Shown one piece after another: positions 59,072 to 64,000 of a stretch of 64,000 nt of DNA. The DNA lies in assembly GCA_003868215.1 (NCBI GenBank), contig QWDQ01000015.1, positions 248,001 through 312,000 of the forward strand, in the 5' to 3' direction. The translations under genes were made by a program, and so were the position numbers. The notes beneath the pieces are model-generated. The model had not been told where the DNA came from. It made no database searches and worked only from the letters and a program-made list of their open reading frames with translations. Source of the DNA: Pseudophaeomoniella oleicola. Lineage: Eukaryota > Ascomycota > Eurotiomycetes > Phaeomoniellales > Phaeomoniellaceae. How positions within the stretch are numbered: position 1 is the stretch's first letter; each line of letters opens with the position of its first letter.

Positions 59072-60658
59072 ATGTGCTCACTACCTAACGGTGTGCGATC
59101 GGCTGGAATGGCCGAAAAGGATTTCAAATTCCCTCAGTTACGAGCATACTTGAAATTCGCACCAGAGCAATATGGTGCAAACATATTCTACGATGCGAAA
59201 TTTTACCCCTTCGCTAAAAGTCAGAATGTTTTTGCTGCAGTAGGAGACAAAGAGATTGTTGTATGTCGGCCTTCTCAGGATAAGAATAACGCCATCGAAG
59301 TCCTATGTACAATTAGAGACATTGAACCGCCGGCTTCTGAGGGTTCGGTATTACTCAACAGCTGCACTTGGTGCCTACTAGATGACATCCCTTTGATCTG
59401 TGTCGCTGGTTACAATGCGAAGATTAAGGTGTTTAATACCCTCAATCCTCGTTTGGAGATGTCGTTCTTGGGACATGGCGACGAGATCAACGACTTGTGC
59501 ACCCATCCCTTATATCCTCATATTATTGCCTCTGGTTCTAAAGACAACTCGATACGAGTTTGGTCTTTATTACCCGAACACCGTAAGAATCCATGCTTGC
59601 TTATCCTTGGCCATGGACAGGCGCACAAAGAAGGGGTCTTGACGTGTGCATTTCACGATTCTGGGAGATACCTTTTGTCTGGCGGCTTTGATCACCTTAT
59701 TTGTCTTTGGACTCTACCTGATCTTTCGCCTGAGGCGACACATTCCTGGACGGGTACCCAGGTTATTCACTTCCCTCATTTCATTACGCAAGCAGTCCAC
59801 AACAACTACGTCGACTGTGTCACGTTTTATGGCGACCTTATCTTGTCAAAAGCCGCTGAGGAGAATGTTATTGTTTTGTGGATGATCACCGGCTTCAGCT
59901 CAAAGATGCCACCACCAACACAAGATGCCGCTCCAGTAACAGAGACCTTTCGTGATACACGCTCTGGCTTCCTAAAGGCGTTGCCAATAGATGACCCTAC
60001 TGACGGAGTGTTTGACGGAGAGGCAGATGTCCTACCTTTCCAGAGGCTTCTGTCATTCTCTTTGGAAAACCCGGACCGAGATCCGTTTTACATGCGGTTC
60101 TCTCTTCTGAAGCCATCCCCGCGCTTTGCTCATCTACATCCCATGCTTGCTATGATGAATATGAAAACAAAACTGTTACTCTGGGACTTCACAAGACTGA
60201 GAGTGGGCCATGATGGCCGTTTCGAGGAAGAAGCGGACACCGCTCGCCCAAAGAAAATGAAGGCAGGGACATTGAAGCCTTTTCCAGCCCACAGCAGAAC
60301 CATTGGCGATAGACTGAACGGCGTTGCTTCACCAAGTTCTTCTCGTGATGGATCCCTGAGGGAGAGGTCTGATTCCTTGATTACTGAGACAAATCCGTCA
60401 TCATCACTACCACCAGAAGGCCCATCGACGACCGCCACTAGCGTGACTGGGGGCGGAGCTGCTCCTCCAGCGCCAGTCACCCGAAAATATGATATCAGTG
60501 ACCCTTTCAAGGCGCTGCAACCTCATCACGTAATCCGAGTCATCAAATTCCCAGGACACATTGTAGGTCGTCAAGCAACGTGGAGTCCTGATGGCAAATG
60601 GCTAGTTGTTGTTGGAGAGAGCAATGGAAATGCTGTTATCCTTCTCTACGAGCGATGA
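59072..60658 (+). CDS. EED: EED/ESC homologue, WD40 subunit of Polycomb repressive complex 2
   Basis: Single open exon, up to 528 residues; the ATG at 59108 (MAEKDFKFPQ) is an equally good start and gives 516. WD40 repeats follow the EED pattern: IFYDAKFYPF, HGDEINDLCTHPLYPHIIAS, then GSKDNSIRVWSL. Next come GHGQAHKEGVLTCAFHDSGR, LLSGGFDHLICLWTLPDL, AVHNNYVDCVTFYGDLILSK and ENVIVLWMITGFSS, the block most diagnostic for EED. A disordered Ser/Pro/Gly insert of about 90 residues (about 390-480) separates the penultimate and final repeats (WSPDGKWLVVVGES). In Neurospora and Zymoseptoria the EED homologue is needed for H3K27 methylation and facultative heterochromatin. It shares a promoter region with SKI2. 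A short upstream non-coding exon is possible. Confidence 0.93.
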   Translation: MCSLPNGVRSAGMAEKDFKFPQLRAYLKFAPEQYGANIFYDAKFYPFAKSQNVFAAVGDKEIVVCRPSQDKNNAIEVLCTIRDIEPPASEGSVLLNSCTWCLLDDIPLICVAGYNAKIKVFNTLNPRLEMSFLGHGDEINDLCTHPLYPHIIASGSKDNSIRVWSLLPEHRKNPCLLILGHGQAHKEGVLTCAFHDSGRYLLSGGFDHLICLWTLPDLSPEATHSWTGTQVIHFPHFITQAVHNNYVDCVTFYGDLILSKAAEENVIVLWMITGFSSKMPPPTQDAAPVTETFRDTRSGFLKALPIDDPTDGVFDGEADVLPFQRLLSFSLENPDRDPFYMRFSLLKPSPRFAHLHPMLAMMNMKTKLLLWDFTRLRVGHDGRFEEEADTARPKKMKAGTLKPFPAHSRTIGDRLNGVASPSSSRDGSLRERSDSLITETNPSSSLPPEGPSTTATSVTGGGAAPPAPVTRKYDISDPFKALQPHHVIRVIKFPGHIVGRQATWSPDGKWLVVVGESNGNAVILLYER

Positions 60659-61396
60659 AGGACAGTGAGTATAAGCATCTCGTTTCCAAGCAGCGATCGG
60701 ATAAGCAGGTGAAGCCATCAAAAAAGGGCCGTGCACCAGACTTGGTGGGGCATCAGACGGTGACCGAAGTTATCGATCAATGAGCAGCAAGGCACAGCAA
60801 CGAAAGAAACGCTCCATTAACGACAAGACAAAGCGAACAGCTGGAGACAAACAGTAATACTGCCATTCTCGATGTTCAGGGCCATTATTACCTGAAATAA
60901 GTAGAGCTTTCAGATACAAATCTTGAGTCCAAGGCTTGTCTTCCGCGGCTTCATCAACCGCAGTTTGGTTGAAGCCTGGATCAGCAGTGAAGCAAATGGC
61001 TGGATAATGCTTAATTCTGCGATGATTATGGTATTTATCTACCAGAAGAGAATATAATTATGTTTTACCAGCATTACTAGCAAGCTGTTGTCCTGTTGGT
61101 TTGGGGTGCGTGGAGTCGCGATAATGAAGTGGTAGGGACCTGTCACTGTTCAATGAGTCTAACCACATATAGAAACCAAAACAATGGATTCCATCTTTTT
61201 CGCCTTGCGCATTGACCTTACTATTTCTAGACCGCTCAGCTGTAAAGCGTTGTATTTCTACATCTTTAGCTATTGCCACCCGTAGTCTGTCATGGATAGA
61301 CATTGATACCGCGCAGCTAAGAGAGTTTCTAGGATCGGTTCACCTGTCACCTCTACAAGGTCTACGGACATCATGTCCCCCCTGTCAGTCAATGCG
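60659..61396. other. Intergenic region EED - downstream gene
   Basis: EED 3' region and promoter of the next gene. No gene recognised. Confidence 0.45.
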
Positions 61397-63557
61397 ATGC
61401 TCTCGGAATGCGCCAGCGACGAGTGAGTTATAATCAAGGAAACCGAGCAACTCGATTAACAGCCGTAACAGGGAAACACGCTATAGCTTTACTCCTCGCG
61501 CGGTGAAGACGAAGGTGCATCACGCTTGGGAACGCAAACCTTCCACGCCGCTTGCAGCACGTAGCGAAAATCGAAAGATATGGAAACGATATGACTTCCC
61601 CAAAGAAGTACCTCTCAAACCAGAAATCAGACGGCACAAGGAGTCTGCAGAGAAAAGGAGCGTCAAGAAGATGAAGTTAGATGGTTATGATGAAGTCAAT
61701 GGGTTTGGGACTAAGTGGGATGAAGGCAACGAGGGAAGTAGAATACGTAGGACTCCCTTCGTTCTTAGGTGGCATTGTGTGCTTCGTTACTGATGTAATG
61801 CAGACAAAAGAGCTGTCAGACCAAGTCCGCGACGCAGTCCAAAGAAATCCAAAATCGAGGTCTATCGGGAGCCATCATCAGTCGAACCTAGTGGATCAGA
61901 AGATGATCAATACGAGAATGGTGACCAGGACAACACAGAGAGCAGGGGATCTGCCATCGATCTCGACGCAAAAGGCAAAGCTGAAGAGGCATTTCAAGGC
62001 AACCAGAGACCATCACACGATTTCGAAGATTCTACCGAAATGCCAACAAGTGCCAGCAGCCCTGCCGAACACATGCTAATCCCACAGGCTGAGTTGGACT
62101 GCCCGTCTCTTGAAAACGATAAGAAGCAGCTTGCAGAGATAAGCATGGACGCGAACAAGAAAGACGGTGCAAAAGGACAATCGGCGGAATCCCTCGATGA
62201 TATAATGCATGTTACAGTGTCATTCCTTGTAGAAACTTCACGTGCTGAAGAAGAATTAAAGGGTCAGGAGAGCAAGGAAATAGAAGGAGATGATTCCTCA
62301 GAGATCAAACTTGGCGACGGGACACCTGTCGACGTCGGTGAAGCTACTCATCAGCAGGATAGCATCGAAGAACCAGACGTGGTGAGACCCCACAATTCTG
62401 CAGAGCAGGAACTCGACAGTCTGGTGAAATCCAACACTCCAGAGGAGGAAGAATTAAACACTGTGACTTCGGACCGTAGAGAGTCTGCTGACGGTGCTAC
62501 GAATCCTGTGCCACAACTAAAGGCTATCGAACCTGGTGTCGCAGTACCCGCTGACGATGATACTGCTCTTCTGCAGTCATTCCTCTCTAAAGCAAAGGCC
62601 AAAAGGGCTGCCGCAAATGCTACAACTGCTAGTGTGGAGTCTCCAGATATTGCCATGGCACTTTCAACTGACGGAGCTTCGGATGCTCTCTCACCTCTTG
62701 AAGGGAATATGGCGTCACCGTCGCCCAGGAAGCGCCAGAAGGTAGACGCCGGAGAAATGCCAGCTTCTGGCGAGTCTCCAGTACGTAGGAGCAAGCGGAC
62801 ATCAGGTAAATTACTCAAGTCCTCAAATATACAATCTATCTCTTCGAGCACGCCGAACCAGATTCCTGTCCTCCGTCGGCCAAATGGGACAGAATTTGTC
62901 TTCCTGACACGTACGGAAGCACAAGAAATCGCGCTGGCGACGCGGAACAATACACGAAAGAACAAAGGTCTTGCAAAAGAACCCAAGTTGCGGGTTCAGG
63001 AATTCAAGGAGACAGTAGAGGCAGGGCTTGATCCGAAGTCCCCTTCGCCGAAAAAGAAGAAGGCCCCGAAACCAAGCGCGAAGCAAGTAGCATGGGCTGA
63101 TACCCTGGTGTGCTACGAGCGAGACGAGGATGCACCAGTTATGGACGCAGGCAACTCCCCAAAAAAGCGGCGCTCTTCCTCATCTTCCACCAAATCGACC
63201 AAAGAGAAGACAGCAGGAGCCGGTGCCAGCATGAGCACTAACGCCATCCCTACAATTTCAAAATCAAACAAGAAGAAGACCGTCACCATTGCTCCACCAC
63301 CATCCGAACCAGAAGAGAAGAAGAAACCGTCATCCCGACGAGCGAAGAGATTGACCAATGGCACCCCCGTTTCGAGAAAGATCCTAGCAGATCCGATGGA
63401 TTCTTCTTCGGGTGCTGCAGGTGCTCCCAGTATGACGCCGATTAAGAGTAAGCTTCCCACTGCCACCACGCGGATGTCTACAAGGACGACTACGGCGGAG
63501 AGAGCAGCCGTAGGGGCGGCAGGGGCTACTAGAAAAGAAAAGATACGGAAGGCGTGA
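61397..63557 (+). CDS. Conserved-looking nuclear low-complexity protein, function unknown
   Basis: Proposed exons 61397-61422, 61472-61746 and 61804-63557 give 684 residues; both junctions keep frame (DE-ETRYSFTPR and SRI-HKRAVRPSP). The N-terminal segment RYSFTPRAVKTKVHHAWERK and WKRYDFPKEVPLKPEIRRHK is basic and looks folded. The middle is acidic and disordered. A second possibly folded patch is RRPNGTEFVFLTRTEAQEIA, then TRNNTRKNKG. The C-terminal third is Lys/Arg/Ser-rich with several nuclear-localisation-like clusters (PSPKKKKAPKPS, SPKKRRSSSSS). No catalytic motif or named domain is recognised. It lies tandem to EED with 0.7 kb between them, which does not by itself imply shared function. 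A nuclear or chromatin role is inference only. Confidence 0.7.
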
Positions 63558-64000
63558 ATCTGGGCGGGACACTGTTAATTATGCCGGATGGGAATGATTC
63601 GAATCGGAAACTATTCTTCGATTTCTCACCCGAATCAGTTGTTCATTGAAATGGTATTGCAATGTGTTCTTGCAATTGTGAGAAGGTTTTGTGTGTTAAG
63701 CGTTCATTTTCCCACCATTGATCATTGATTGTTTGGATGCCGATAGCTTTAGTCACGAAGACACGATCGATACCCTTTTGCAACGGTTTTTATTTGATTC
63801 ACTGCTCCTCGAATGTTTACCGCTGGAAATCGTGTTCTCCCTTTGAGGCTTTCTTTAGAGAGTCGAGACCGAACATTGATCACACATGAAAGGCATATAT
63901 ACTCAGCCTATATACTTTCCCAGTGATCTGTCCGTGGTTACGGTTCGTTTCATCTCGTGGCAATCATGATACTGGGACTGCGTTTTTCATCTCTCGGTCA
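63558..64000. other. 3' flank at window end
   Basis: 3' region of the preceding gene; no further gene can be supported before the window ends. Confidence 0.5.

Overview
The window is nuclear DNA of a filamentous ascomycete (Pezizomycotina). Genes are split by many introns of about 46-165 nt with GT..AG ends. The gene content is typically fungal: SAGA subunit Spt8, a WSC-type wall sensor, Pns1-type choline-transporter-like protein, a DUF300 protein, two copper amine oxidases, and secreted and DUF7918 proteins. A Polycomb EED/ESC homologue argues against Aspergillus-type Eurotiomycetes, which lack PRC2. A Leotiomycete or Dothideomycete/Sordariomycete relative is my inference. I saw no rRNA, tRNA, CRISPR array, virus-like element or recognisable transposon.

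Layout: (1) 1-807, minus, the 5' part of an NFX1-type (ZNFX1-like) helicase gene cut by the window edge. (2) 1924-8881, three plus-strand genes: SPT8, a DUF7918 protein and a sterol esterase/lipase. (3) 10855-18780, three minus-strand genes: a CCCH zinc-finger coiled-coil protein, a GFA-family protein and an Est1-like protein. (4) A 4.2 kb gene-poor gap. (5) 22989-34262, a DUF300 protein, a PTS1-bearing copper amine oxidase, a secreted Thr-rich DUF3455 protein and a second copper amine oxidase. (6) A 6.4 kb gene-poor gap. (7) 40661-49095, a WSC sensor, glycerol kinase and a Pns1-like transporter. (8) 50438-63557, a dense block with importin-beta Sxm1/Nmd5, SKI2 helicase, EED and a nuclear-looking low-complexity protein.

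The exon structures given for each gene were built by matching GT/AG sites so that reading frames join and conserved family sequence continues across the junction. Most total lengths come out as whole codon numbers. They have not been tested against transcripts.

Functional themes: several genes belong to RNA metabolism or chromatin (ZNFX1-like, Est1-like, SKI2, importin, SPT8, EED). SKI2 and EED are head to head across 0.5 kb. The two amine oxidases probably let the fungus use amines as nitrogen, one of them clearly in peroxisomes. The most distinctive non-coding signal is two families of short perfect palindromes, TACTACGTAGTA and CTACCTAGGTAG-like, scattered only in intergenic DNA and far more often than chance.
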